Assembly: GCA_046757725.1 (NCBI GenBank)
Contig: JBHHYU010000112.1
Coordinates: 1-8,457 of the forward strand
Direction: 5' to 3'
From: JBHHYU01 sp046757725
GTDB taxonomy: Bacteria; Desulfobacterota; Binatia; UBA9968
DNA length: 8,457 nucleotides
This document shows positions 1 to 6,634 of the stretch, piece by piece. Every line of letters begins with the position of its first letter. Within the stretch, counting starts at the first letter, position 1. The notes under the pieces are model-generated. The model was not told the DNA's origin. It did not search any database and saw only the letters and a list, made by a program, of their open reading frames with translations. Both the position numbers and the translations under genes were made by a program.

Positions 1-94
1 CGGTAATGTTGTGCCTCGTCTAACAGAGCCCCGCCTTTGGGATGGGGCGTGCCGACCACCCGACGGCGGCAGCCCACTTCCTCTCCAAGAATCA

Positions 95-1048
95 TTGCTG
101 CAATACATCATCAAGCGTTTCTTGCTTATGATCCCTACTCTTCTTGGGGTCGCGCTGTTTATCTTTCTCCTGATGCGGGTGATCCCGGGCGACATCGTCG
201 AGCTCAGGCTCACCAGCGAAGGGGGCTATGTCACGGAAGAGGTCTTGGCGGCGGAACGGGCACGTCTCGGCCTGGACAAGCCTATCTGGCAGCAGTTTGT
301 GAACTGGATGGGCGGTATGTCGCGCCTGGACTTTGGGATCTCCATGTGGACGGGCCGCCCCATCACCTACGAGATCGGTATCCGACTCCAGCTCAGCCTT
401 CAGGTCGCCATCATGGCCACCCTATTGGCCATCCTGATCTCTATCCCGTTAGGGACACTGGCGGCCTTAAAACAGGATAGTTGGGTTGATTACGTTATCC
501 GAGTGTTCAGTATTGCAGGTCTTGCTATGCCCTCATTCTGGCTTGGTATCCTCATGATCCTCTTCCTTCTGAACACCTTCCGGTGGGTTCCACCGATGTT
601 ATACACGCCCCTATGGGTAGACCCATGGGTGAATCTCTCTCAGCTGATCTGGCCGGCCTTGGCAACAGGCTATCGTTACTCCGCCGTTGCGACTCGTATG
701 GCTCGCTCGGCGACCCTTGAAGTCCTGCGTGAAGACTATATCCGTACGGCCCGAGCCAAGGGGCTCTGGGAAAAGGTGGTGATTATGCGCCATGCCATGA
801 AAAACTCCATGCTGCCGGTCATCACGGTGCTCGGCCTAGAGTTCGCGTTTTTGATCGGCGGGCTCGTAGTCACGGAGCAGGTCTTCAACCTTAATGGGCT
901 TGGGAAGCTGATCGTTCAATCCATTGCACAGCGTGACTATACCATGACCCAGGCGCTGGTTCTGCTGGTCGCCCTTAGCTTTGTCTTTGTGAATTTTGTG
1001 GTGGATCTCCTATACGCATGGTTAGATCCCAGGATCCGGTATCATTAG
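95..1048 (+). CDS. ABC transporter permease, DppB/OppB family (peptide/nickel type)
   Basis: Inner-membrane permease subunit of an ABC importer of the dipeptide/oligopeptide/nickel class; it pairs with the product of the next gene to form the channel. Numbered from the TTG at 95 it has 317 residues, normal for the family. Seen: an N-terminal hydrophobic segment (about residues 10-27) followed by the family-typical RVIPGD, a periplasmic stretch, several further membrane segments, and a cytoplasmic EAA-type loop at about 214-241 (TARAKG ... MLP) that contacts the ATPase. The C-terminus DPRIRYH is typical. The frame is open to the left edge and could begin at GTG 11, but those 28 extra residues are proline- and charge-rich, unlike the family, and overlie a GC-rich inverted repeat. 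Family proteins normally begin just before a sequence like LLQYIIKRFLL, hence TTG 95; the ribosome site there is weak and ATG 129 is a third option. The family is certain; the transported solute cannot be told. Confidence 0.9.
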   Translation: MLQYIIKRFLLMIPTLLGVALFIFLLMRVIPGDIVELRLTSEGGYVTEEVLAAERARLGLDKPIWQQFVNWMGGMSRLDFGISMWTGRPITYEIGIRLQLSLQVAIMATLLAILISIPLGTLAALKQDSWVDYVIRVFSIAGLAMPSFWLGILMILFLLNTFRWVPPMLYTPLWVDPWVNLSQLIWPALATGYRYSAVATRMARSATLEVLREDYIRTARAKGLWEKVVIMRHAMKNSMLPVITVLGLEFAFLIGGLVVTEQVFNLNGLGKLIVQSIAQRDYTMTQALVLLVALSFVFVNFVVDLLYAWLDPRIRYH

Positions 1049-1058
1049 TGAGAAAATC

Positions 1059-1982
1059 ATGGCTGAAAAACTGACGCATCTTGACGCCGACGCCACCCCG
1101 CTATCCCATAGGGTAAATACCCTTTCCCGGTGGCTTCAGGCAATCTTCCGCTTTGCCCGACAGAAACCCCTCGGAGCTTGGGGCGCGGCGGTTGTTGTCC
1201 TTATGATCCTCGTAGGCGTCACGGCGGATTTCCTTGCGCCCTATGATCCCCTGGAGACCCGCTATAACCTAATGATGCAGGCGCCGAACATGACCTTCTG
1301 GTTGGGAACGGACGCCTATGGCCGGGATATCCTGAGTAGACTTATCTACGGCTCCCGCACAGCTTTGCTGGTTGGTTTTTCCGCTTCCTTATTCGGGGCG
1401 ACGGTGGGAGCGGTGATCGGGGTGGTCAGTGGCTACTTTGGGGGAAGGATCGACCTCACCGTCCAGCGTATCATGGATATCCTGCTTTCCTTCCCTCTCA
1501 TCGTGATGGCCCTGGCAGTCGTAGCCGCGCTTGGCGACTTGCCTATCCCCAGAACGGTGGCCGTGATCATCGCCATTGCTGTCCCGATGACTCCTCGGTG
1601 CGCCCGTGTGGTGCGCTCAAGCGCTCTGACCATCAGGCAAATGCCGTACCTCGATGCGGCCAGGGTTCTAGGATTTGGGCACATGCGCATTATCTTTCGC
1701 CACATGCTCCCTAACGTCGTAGCGTCCTATCTTATTATGCTGACTGCCTTCCTGGGCCAGGCGATTCTTCTCGAGGCATCTCTGAGTTTTCTGGGCTTGG
1801 GGGTAAGCGAGCCCACTCCCGCCTGGGGCCTAATGCTCCGCGGTGCTGCCATCGAGTTTGCAGAGGAGGCACCGTGGATGGGTATTTTTCCCGGCTTGGC
1901 TATCAGTCTCGGGGTCTTCGGATTCAATCTCTTTGGCGATTCCCTCCGGGACGTGTTGGACCCCAAGCTACGCTTGTCCTAG
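1059..1982 (+). CDS. ABC transporter permease, DppC/OppC family (peptide/nickel type)
   Basis: Second permease subunit of the same importer. It has 307 residues, a usual length. Seen: a cytoplasmic N-terminal tail of about 38 residues, a first membrane segment at about 39-60 ending in the family-typical FLAPYDP, the signature LGTDAYGRDILSRLIYGSR at 82-100, repeated membrane segments, and the EAA coupling loop at about 199-219 (DAARVLGFG ... HMLPN). The C-terminal GDSLRDVLDPKLR is the standard ending. It begins 10 bases after the upstream permease stop, so the pair is surely one operon and probably translationally coupled; the Shine-Dalgarno is weak (GAG about 7 bases before the ATG). No ATPase (DppD/DppF) or solute-binding gene follows, so the rest of the transporter is upstream of the window or elsewhere. 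Substrate unknown: peptides, nickel and other small solutes are all possible for this class. Confidence 0.93.
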   Translation: MAEKLTHLDADATPLSHRVNTLSRWLQAIFRFARQKPLGAWGAAVVVLMILVGVTADFLAPYDPLETRYNLMMQAPNMTFWLGTDAYGRDILSRLIYGSRTALLVGFSASLFGATVGAVIGVVSGYFGGRIDLTVQRIMDILLSFPLIVMALAVVAALGDLPIPRTVAVIIAIAVPMTPRCARVVRSSALTIRQMPYLDAARVLGFGHMRIIFRHMLPNVVASYLIMLTAFLGQAILLEASLSFLGLGVSEPTPAWGLMLRGAAIEFAEEAPWMGIFPGLAISLGVFGFNLFGDSLRDVLDPKLRLS

Positions 1983-2043
1983 AGATGTGATCAACGATTT
2001 GTTAAGCTTTACCTGAATCGGGTTCTGCAGTATCCTCGCCACC

Positions 2044-4467
2044 ATGGCTGGTGCCGTTCAAATCGCAGATGATACCTATCGAGTCCACGGTTACTGCGCC
2101 CTCTGTACGGCGCACTGCGCTACCATAGCAACCGTTGAAAACGGCCGGGTCACCCGCCTCGATTCCGATCCCAACCATCCCAATGGCGGCGTCATGTGCA
2201 TCAAGGGCAAGGTCGCCCCGGAACTGGTCTATCACACCGATCGGCTTGACTACCCATTACGCCGCACCCGACCCAAGGATAGTGGAGACCCAGGATGGCA
2301 GAGGATTAGCTGGGATGAGGCGCTTGACGCGATAGCAGAGCGGTTACTATCTACACGGGAGCGCTACGGTGCCCGGTCCGTGGCACTGGCCAAAGGAACG
2401 CGTAGCGGGACGTCAGTTGATGATTCCGAGCGCTGGCTGTTCCGTTTCATGAATCTATTTGGAAGTCCGAACAGGATCGGCACCACCCATATATGCAACT
2501 GGCACCGAGATACGGGAGTCAGCTACACCCTTGGCATGAATCTACCGGATCCGGATTTAACCCACAGCAAGAGCTTCCTGCTTTGGGGCCACAATCCAAG
2601 CCATACTTCACTCACTTTAGCCTATGATATTGTCGCCGCCCGGAGAAGGGGTATGAAAATCGTGGCAGTAGACCCTCGCCGGGTCGGCATCTCCGCCCAA
2701 GCGGATATCCTCCTTCAAGTACGGCCCGGCACCGACGGGGCATTGGCGTTGGCCCTGATTCACGCATTAATAGAAGAAGGTTGGTACGATGTAGAATTCG
2801 TGCGCCATTGGACAAACGGGCCATTTCTCTGTTCCGAAGGCACTGGAAACCCCATTACCGAGGCTAACCTGACCGGAACCGGCAGCTCGGATCATTACGT
2901 GGTTTGGGACGAGAGGAAGGAAGGGCCGGTCCTTTACGATCGTCTTTCGGGTTGTTTTGAGAGGGACGGGGTTCAGCCTTCCCTTTTCAAGGAGAGAACC
3001 CTTCGAACAAAACAAGGTGGAGAGATCCTTTGCAAACCGATTTTTGAGTACCTTGCTGCACTTGCTTCTCGTTACTCTCCCGAGCGCTCCGAGGCCATTA
3101 CCCGGATCCCCGCGGCGAAGGCCTGGAAGGCGGCCCACCTTTTAGCACACCATCGGCCCGCGAGTATGTATATGTGGAACGGGGTTGGACAACACACCAA
3201 TGCCACGCAGACAAGTCGGGCCATTGCTACGTTCCAGTCTTTGTTGGGCGACATTGACCAGCCGGGGGGCAATGTCGTTTTTCCAAAGGTTGAGGTCAAC
3301 GCCGTCAACGGGACCGAATTTTTGTCCAAGGAGATGGCGTCGCAGAGAATCGGGAGAGCGGAGAAACCGCTCGGGCCGCCGGCCAAACCGGGTAATTGCG
3401 CTGCTTACGACGTCTTTACCGCTATCCTTGAAGAACGTCCCTACCCCGTCAAGGCATTGCTTAATTTTGGGGCCAATACCGTGATGTCCACGGGAGATGC
3501 CAAACGGGCGAGAAAAGCATTTTCCGCCTTAGAGTTCGCCGTGGCGACAGAACTTTTCATGACGCCCACTGCGGAACTGTGTGACTATGTCCTTCCGGCC
3601 ACCAGCTTTCTCGAGATGGCCAATCTGACTAAAGGCTTCGAACACCGCCCGAAGGGCAAAGCCCGTTTACAATACCGCCCTGTAGTGGTACCCGCGCAGG
3701 CTGAACGTCACTCCGACACATGGATCATCTTCGAGCTAGCTAAGCGTACCGGTTTAGGTGATCACTTTTGGAACGGCGATGTCGACGCGGGCTATGCCTA
3801 TGAGCTCGCCTCAACCGGCATAACACTGAAACAGCTCAAGGCCTCACCCGGCGGTATCTCTGTTCCCCTTAGGTTACGCTATCGCAAGTACGCCGAAACA
3901 AATCAAAAGGGCGAGGCTCGTGGATTCGCGACCCCAAGCCGTAGGGTTGAGCTCTATTCCCACGATTTCGCTGCCCATGGCTATTCACCCCTCCCCGAAT
4001 ACCAAGAACCTGCTATGAGCCCGGTCAGTCGCCCGGATCTAGCTTCCGACTATCCGTTGGTACTGACTAACGCAAAATTCATGACCTTCATTCATAGTCA
4101 GCAGCGAGCTTTGCCGAGCCTACGAAAGCTGTACCCGGAGCCGACCGCTGAGATTCACCCAGAGACTGCTGCGCGCTTCAAGGTTAAGAATAAAGAATGG
4201 ATGAGAGTGGAAAGCCCCCGGGGTTTCATTCAAGTCCGGGCACAAGTGACAGACAGAATCATACCCGGTGTCGTCTGTTGCCAGCACGGCTGGTGGCAAC
4301 CCTGTCATGAACTCAACCTATCCGGCCATAATCCATACGCTGAGGAGGGCGCAAACCCAGGTATCCTCATCGATACGGCGCTGGCTGACCCGATCAGTGG
4401 CTCGCTTCCGCACCGGTCCTACCTCTGCCGTGTCCGGCCACTAGAAGATTCAACGTCCCCGGCCTAG
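2044..4467 (+). CDS. Molybdopterin-dependent oxidoreductase, DMSO reductase superfamily, acetylene hydratase/thiosulfate reductase-like
   Basis: Large catalytic subunit (807 residues) of the bis-molybdopterin guanine dinucleotide enzyme superfamily. Seen in order: an N-terminal [4Fe-4S] motif C18-x2-C21-x3-C25-x26-C52 followed by the usual IKGK; the molybdopterin domain from about 65; Cys151 in the segment HICNWHRD, at the place of the Mo-ligand Cys/SeCys/Ser of the family; WGHNP at 181-185; WNGVGQHTN from 378 with GDIDQPGGNV after it; and the C-terminal cofactor-binding domain at about 670-805 with HGWWQP at 748-753 and DPISGS near the end. No twin-arginine or Sec signal peptide is present, so it should be cytoplasmic. 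No iron-sulfur or membrane-anchor subunit flanks it. The start is well placed because the Fe-S motif begins at residue 18, yet there is no recognisable Shine-Dalgarno. It follows the permease gene by 61 bases on the same strand and may be cotranscribed. Thr22 stands where acetylene hydratase has its catalytic Asp13, which argues against that reaction. The superfamily is certain; substrate and direction are unknown. Confidence 0.93.
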   Translation: MAGAVQIADDTYRVHGYCALCTAHCATIATVENGRVTRLDSDPNHPNGGVMCIKGKVAPELVYHTDRLDYPLRRTRPKDSGDPGWQRISWDEALDAIAERLLSTRERYGARSVALAKGTRSGTSVDDSERWLFRFMNLFGSPNRIGTTHICNWHRDTGVSYTLGMNLPDPDLTHSKSFLLWGHNPSHTSLTLAYDIVAARRRGMKIVAVDPRRVGISAQADILLQVRPGTDGALALALIHALIEEGWYDVEFVRHWTNGPFLCSEGTGNPITEANLTGTGSSDHYVVWDERKEGPVLYDRLSGCFERDGVQPSLFKERTLRTKQGGEILCKPIFEYLAALASRYSPERSEAITRIPAAKAWKAAHLLAHHRPASMYMWNGVGQHTNATQTSRAIATFQSLLGDIDQPGGNVVFPKVEVNAVNGTEFLSKEMASQRIGRAEKPLGPPAKPGNCAAYDVFTAILEERPYPVKALLNFGANTVMSTGDAKRARKAFSALEFAVATELFMTPTAELCDYVLPATSFLEMANLTKGFEHRPKGKARLQYRPVVVPAQAERHSDTWIIFELAKRTGLGDHFWNGDVDAGYAYELASTGITLKQLKASPGGISVPLRLRYRKYAETNQKGEARGFATPSRRVELYSHDFAAHGYSPLPEYQEPAMSPVSRPDLASDYPLVLTNAKFMTFIHSQQRALPSLRKLYPEPTAEIHPETAARFKVKNKEWMRVESPRGFIQVRAQVTDRIIPGVVCCQHGWWQPCHELNLSGHNPYAEEGANPGILIDTALADPISGSLPHRSYLCRVRPLEDSTSPA

Positions 4468-4528
4468 CGCAGATCGTTCCGTTTTCTAACGCCTTTAGGT
4501 TCTCCGCCCGGAGCCGGAGGCCCAGTTA

Positions 4529-4540
4529 GGTCGGCCGACC
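4529..4540. repeat. 12-base perfect palindrome in convergent gap
   Basis: GGTCGGCCGACC reads the same on both strands. It lies 62 bases after the molybdenum enzyme stop, in the gap before the convergent small gene. It could be a protein-binding site or the lower part of a short hairpin, but there is no T-run after it on either strand, so it is not a classical terminator. It could also be chance in a GC-rich stretch. Confidence 0.4.
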
Positions 4541-4592
4541 TGAGTGCCCAAACTATTTAGGATCCTTTGAATTTCTGTGGGGTGGGGGGTAA

Positions 4593-4618
4593 CACTCCTG
4601 AGGTTTCTCACAGGAGTG
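4593..4618. repeat. Inverted repeat, 8-base perfect arms, 10-base loop
   Basis: CACTCCTG at 4593-4600 is matched exactly by CAGGAGTG at 4611-4618, with a 10-base spacer. It sits in the 212-base gap between two convergent genes, where bidirectional termination would be expected. Neither flank is T-rich in the direction that a Rho-independent terminator needs (a G-run precedes it on the + strand), so its role is not proven. It could be an RNA 3'-end stabiliser, a weak terminator or a dispersed repeat. Confidence 0.5.
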
Positions 4619-4679
4619 GAGGGTTAGGACCTTCACGAACCACTTCAAAAGCACCGGCACTCGGGACCAGGCATTAGCG

Positions 4680-4967
4680 CTAATTCTTCTGAATTGAAGG
4701 TGCTGTCCGAGATGGTGCGGAAGTGAAAACTTCTTTCAGGAAGCGCAGTTCAATGACTTCATCTTGAAGGCGGTTAAGCGATTCTCGTGACCGATGAATT
4801 TCACTGAGGATGGCATCGAGTTCGCCGGAGCTGATAGCATCCAGAGATTCACGAAGCTTGGCATGGAGGCCGAAAAGGTTCTCCAAGCCCCCCTTTTCAG
4901 AAAATTTGTCATCTAACTGTTGGTACAACCGGTTAAACCCATCGAAATTTCCTCTAAAATCGTCCAT
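4680..4967 (-). CDS. Small probable coiled-coil protein, function unknown
   Basis: A 95-residue protein I do not recognise. Support that it is real: AAGGAG at 4975-4980 stands 7 bases before the ATG, the best-spaced Shine-Dalgarno in the window, and the composition is protein-like and soluble. Seen: no signal peptide, no membrane segment and no cysteine. From about residue 30 to 80 hydrophobic residues, mostly Leu and Ile, recur at three- or four-residue steps among charged Glu, Arg and Lys, as in a long amphipathic helix or coiled coil; the last 12 or so residues are polar, Ser/Pro-rich and probably disordered. The first 25 residues are rich in Asp, Phe and Asn. It follows radC on the same strand after a 213-base gap that holds a probable terminator, so it may have its own promoter. 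An oligomerising adaptor or regulator is possible, but that is a guess from shape only. Confidence 0.72.
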   Translation of the reverse strand: MDDFRGNFDGFNRLYQQLDDKFSEKGGLENLFGLHAKLRESLDAISSGELDAILSEIHRSRESLNRLQDEVIELRFLKEVFTSAPSRTAPSIQKN

Positions 4968-4974
4968 AGTTTTT

Positions 4975-4980
4975 CTCCTT
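4975..4980 (-). promoter_or_regulatory. Strong ribosome binding site of the small coiled-coil gene
   Basis: Read on the - strand this is AAGGAG, preceded by GGG and separated from the ATG by 7 bases (AAAAACT). It fixes the start of the small gene at 4967 and is the main reason to believe that the gene is translated. Confidence 0.75.
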
Positions 4981-5149
4981 CCCGCTTTTCGAAACGCTAC
5001 GCAGCACCCCCATGACTACAGGATGCACCCCCGAGCCCGTAATCTGGTGATGTCGTTAGGGCACTCAACCGAACCTCATAACGTCTCGGACACCTCCGAT
5101 CTTCGCACCGGAGTACGTCATATTGCATCCAGGAATTAAATTCAACAAC

Positions 5150-5180
5150 GCTCCCCGACGTCGGATTGTTTCCAGGGAGC
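5150..5180 (-). terminator. Possible Rho-independent terminator of radC
   Basis: Immediately after the radC stop, the - strand reads GCTCCC, a 19-base spacer, then GGGAGC, followed by the T-rich GTTGTTGAATTT. The arms match perfectly over 6 bases. The spacer contains part of a second palindrome, CCGACGTCGG (5155-5164), which offers an alternative fold. The loop is long and the T-tract is interrupted, so strength is uncertain, but the position directly behind the stop codon is right. Confidence 0.45.
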
Positions 5181-5873
5181 CTAGAGTATTCCTCGGTCGT
5201 TAAAGCTAAAATAACCGTCATGTCCGATCACGACATGGTCCAACACTCTTACTCCCATCACTTCTCCGACCTCCTTCAGCCTGTGTGTAATTTCCCGGTC
5301 TTCCGGGCTTGGGGTTGGATCACCGCTGGGATGATTATGTACAAAGATGACGGCCGCAGCAGACTCACGGATCACAGGATTGTAAACCTCTCTCGGATGA
5401 ACCAGAGAGGCCGTAAGGGAACCCTCCGAGATCTTTACTTCACGGATTTTACGGTTTTTATTGGTTAGGAGCACCACGTAGAAGATTTCATGCTTTTTCT
5501 TTGCCAGCCGTTCCTGGAAATAGCGAAACACATCTTCGGACGACCGCAAAGACTCCCCCGCTTTCCATTTGCTTCGCCTTAACCGCCGAGCTATCTCCAA
5601 ACCAGCCTTAAGCTGCGCGGTTTTGGCTGGGCCAATCCCTTTGACCGATTTCAACTCATTCGGTGGCGCTTCATCGACACCTCGCAGTCCGCCAAAGTGT
5701 CCCAGAAGGAGACGCGCATGATCTAGGGCGCTTTCCCCAGTGCTCGCATTCCCAGTCCTCAGAATAATCGCTAGAAGCTCAGCATCGGTGAGCGCTTCCG
5801 CTCCCTTGTTCAGGAGTTTTTCTCTGGGCCGGTCTTCCTCCGGCCATTCCTTAATCGTTCGGTATCGGACCAC
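5181..5873 (-). CDS. radC: RadC-family JAMM/MPN-domain protein
   Basis: RadC-family protein of 230 residues, a normal length. Seen: the N-terminal family motif KEWPEEDRPREKLL (8-21); a helix-hairpin-helix segment around 75-97 (VKGIGPAKTAQLKAG), usually linked to DNA binding; and the C-terminal metalloprotease-fold motif with H179, H181, P182, S189 and D192, matching HxHP-x6-S-x2-D, so the zinc site looks intact. Family members were long named DNA repair proteins, but that role is disputed; the biochemical activity is not settled. The start is the GTG at 5873: the family motif begins only eight residues later and the frame has no nearby ATG. A GGAG at 5884-5887 lies 10 bases upstream, partly inside a small hairpin. 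It follows moaC by 89 bases on the same strand, so cotranscription is possible. Confidence 0.95.
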   Translation of the reverse strand: MVRYRTIKEWPEEDRPREKLLNKGAEALTDAELLAIILRTGNASTGESALDHARLLLGHFGGLRGVDEAPPNELKSVKGIGPAKTAQLKAGLEIARRLRRSKWKAGESLRSSEDVFRYFQERLAKKKHEIFYVVLLTNKNRKIREVKISEGSLTASLVHPREVYNPVIRESAAAVIFVHNHPSGDPTPSPEDREITHRLKEVGEVMGVRVLDHVVIGHDGYFSFNDRGIL

Positions 5874-5962
5874 AAAACACTCTCTCCGCTGAGAGCGTCT
5901 TATAGCACAGCCTGAACAGCGACTCCAATACTCAAAGAGGCGGGTTAGGTTGGATAGACGGC

Positions 5963-6442
5963 TTATTCATTACGAATAAAAGTCCCGCTCTTGCCGCCAC
6001 TTTTTTTGACCAAACGGACCTCACCGATCAACATCTCCCGGTCCACCGCTTTGCACATATCGTAAATCGTCAAACCGCATACCGATACCGCCGTCATCGC
6101 TTCCATCTCCACCCCGGTTTTTCCCGTCACTTTCACAACGGCTTCTATTTCGACTCGTGCGGGATTCTGCTGTGGAGTTAACAGGATTTCCACGGAGGTG
6201 AGGTTGAGCGGATGGCACATGGGAATGAGCTCGGGGGTTCTCTTGGCAGCCATAATTCCCGCGACTCGGGCCACAGAGAACACATCTCCTTTCTCTACCC
6301 GTTTCGCCATAATTAAGGCAAGGGTGTCCGGATGCATGAAAATAGTTCCTCGGGCGATAGCAATCCTTCGGGTCATGTCCTTTTCCGTCACATCAACCAT
6401 CCGCGCCCGCCCTGCCGAATCTAAGTGCGAGAGCTTAGCCAT
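5963..6442 (-). CDS. moaC: Cyclic pyranopterin monophosphate synthase MoaC
   Basis: Cytosolic enzyme of molybdenum cofactor synthesis: it converts the MoaA product 3',8-cyclo-GTP into cyclic pyranopterin monophosphate. Seen, numbering from the upstream ATG at 6445: MCHPL at 76-80, KTGVEMEAMTAV at 109-120, YDMCKAVD at 128-135 with the catalytic pair D129 and K132 (equivalent to the Asp/Lys pair of E. coli MoaC), and KSGGKSG at 148-154. About 160 residues is the usual length and the gene is intact. Two ATG codons are adjacent. AAGGAGG at 6448-6454 is 2 bases from the first and 5 from the second, so I choose 6442; choosing 6445 adds one Met. MoaA and the other cofactor genes are not in the window. 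Its product is needed, through the rest of the pathway, by the molybdenum enzyme at 2044-4467. Confidence 0.97.
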   Translation of the reverse strand: MAKLSHLDSAGRARMVDVTEKDMTRRIAIARGTIFMHPDTLALIMAKRVEKGDVFSVARVAGIMAAKRTPELIPMCHPLNLTSVEILLTPQQNPARVEIEAVVKVTGKTGVEMEAMTAVSVCGLTIYDMCKAVDREMLIGEVRLVKKSGGKSGTFIRNE

Positions 6443-6447
6443 CATCG

Positions 6448-6454
6448 CCTCCTT
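6448..6454 (-). promoter_or_regulatory. moaC ribosome binding site
   Basis: AAGGAGG on the - strand, a near-perfect anti-16S match. Its 5-base spacing to the ATG at 6442, against 2 bases to the ATG at 6445, decides between the two adjacent start codons. Confidence 0.75.
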
Positions 6455-6538
6455 GGTAAAACCTTTGTTCCCGCCTAGTTAAGCAAATCCAAGATTAAGT
6501 GTACGAAACGACAGACAGACGTAGGGCCTTAGATTCCG

Positions 6539-6551
6539 AGGCGGAACGCCT
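6539..6551. repeat. Short inverted repeat in the moaC-trxB divergent spacer
   Basis: AGGCG and CGCCT flank a 3-base centre. It lies roughly mid-way in the 189-base region that must hold the promoters of both divergent genes, so an operator is conceivable. At 5 bases per arm, chance is also quite possible. Confidence 0.25.
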
Positions 6552-6606
6552 ATGACGACTTACGGTGCGGTGGTAGCAGATACATGCTCTCATAGCCTGT
6601 TCCCCC

Positions 6607-6612
6607 TATAAT
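6607..6612 (+). promoter_or_regulatory. Probable -10 box of trxB
   Basis: Exact TATAAT, 22 bases before the trxB ATG, followed by an A/T run, in the intergenic region. I find no good TTGACA-like box at 16-18 bases upstream (6584-6589 reads ATGCTC), so this would be a promoter with a weak -35, possibly activator-dependent. Predicted transcription start is near 6619, giving a leader of only about 15 bases. Confidence 0.45.
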
Positions 6613-6634
6613 TTTTTTATGCTACATAAGTTCG

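Noticed and set aside
2038..2047. GCCACCATGG around the molybdenum enzyme start matches the eukaryotic Kozak consensus
   Set aside because: All other signals are bacterial (tight gene packing, AAGGAGG sites, TATAAT, alternative start codons), and one 10-base match is expected by chance; there is no vector-like sequence nearby.
5004..5032. GCACCCCC occurs twice, 21 bases apart
   Set aside because: Only two copies of an 8-base low-complexity word; no array or symmetric site is formed.
4997..5221. A 74-codon open frame on the - strand overlapping the end of radC
   Set aside because: It overlaps radC in another frame, lacks a ribosome binding site, runs through the probable radC terminator, and its product has no recognisable pattern.
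5181..5873. RadC as marker of a mobile island or defence system
   Set aside because: RadC-like proteins do occur on such islands, but here the neighbours are housekeeping genes and there is no integrase, repeat boundary, toxin or defence gene.
5882..5895. CTCTC-CGCT-GAGAG hairpin over the radC ribosome site
   Set aside because: A 5-base stem is too weak to call a regulatory structure without conservation data.
6446..6634. Molybdenum cofactor riboswitch upstream of moaC
   Set aside because: The spacer is long enough, but by eye I cannot assemble the conserved multi-stem core; only a 5-base inverted repeat is evident. A covariance-model search would settle it.
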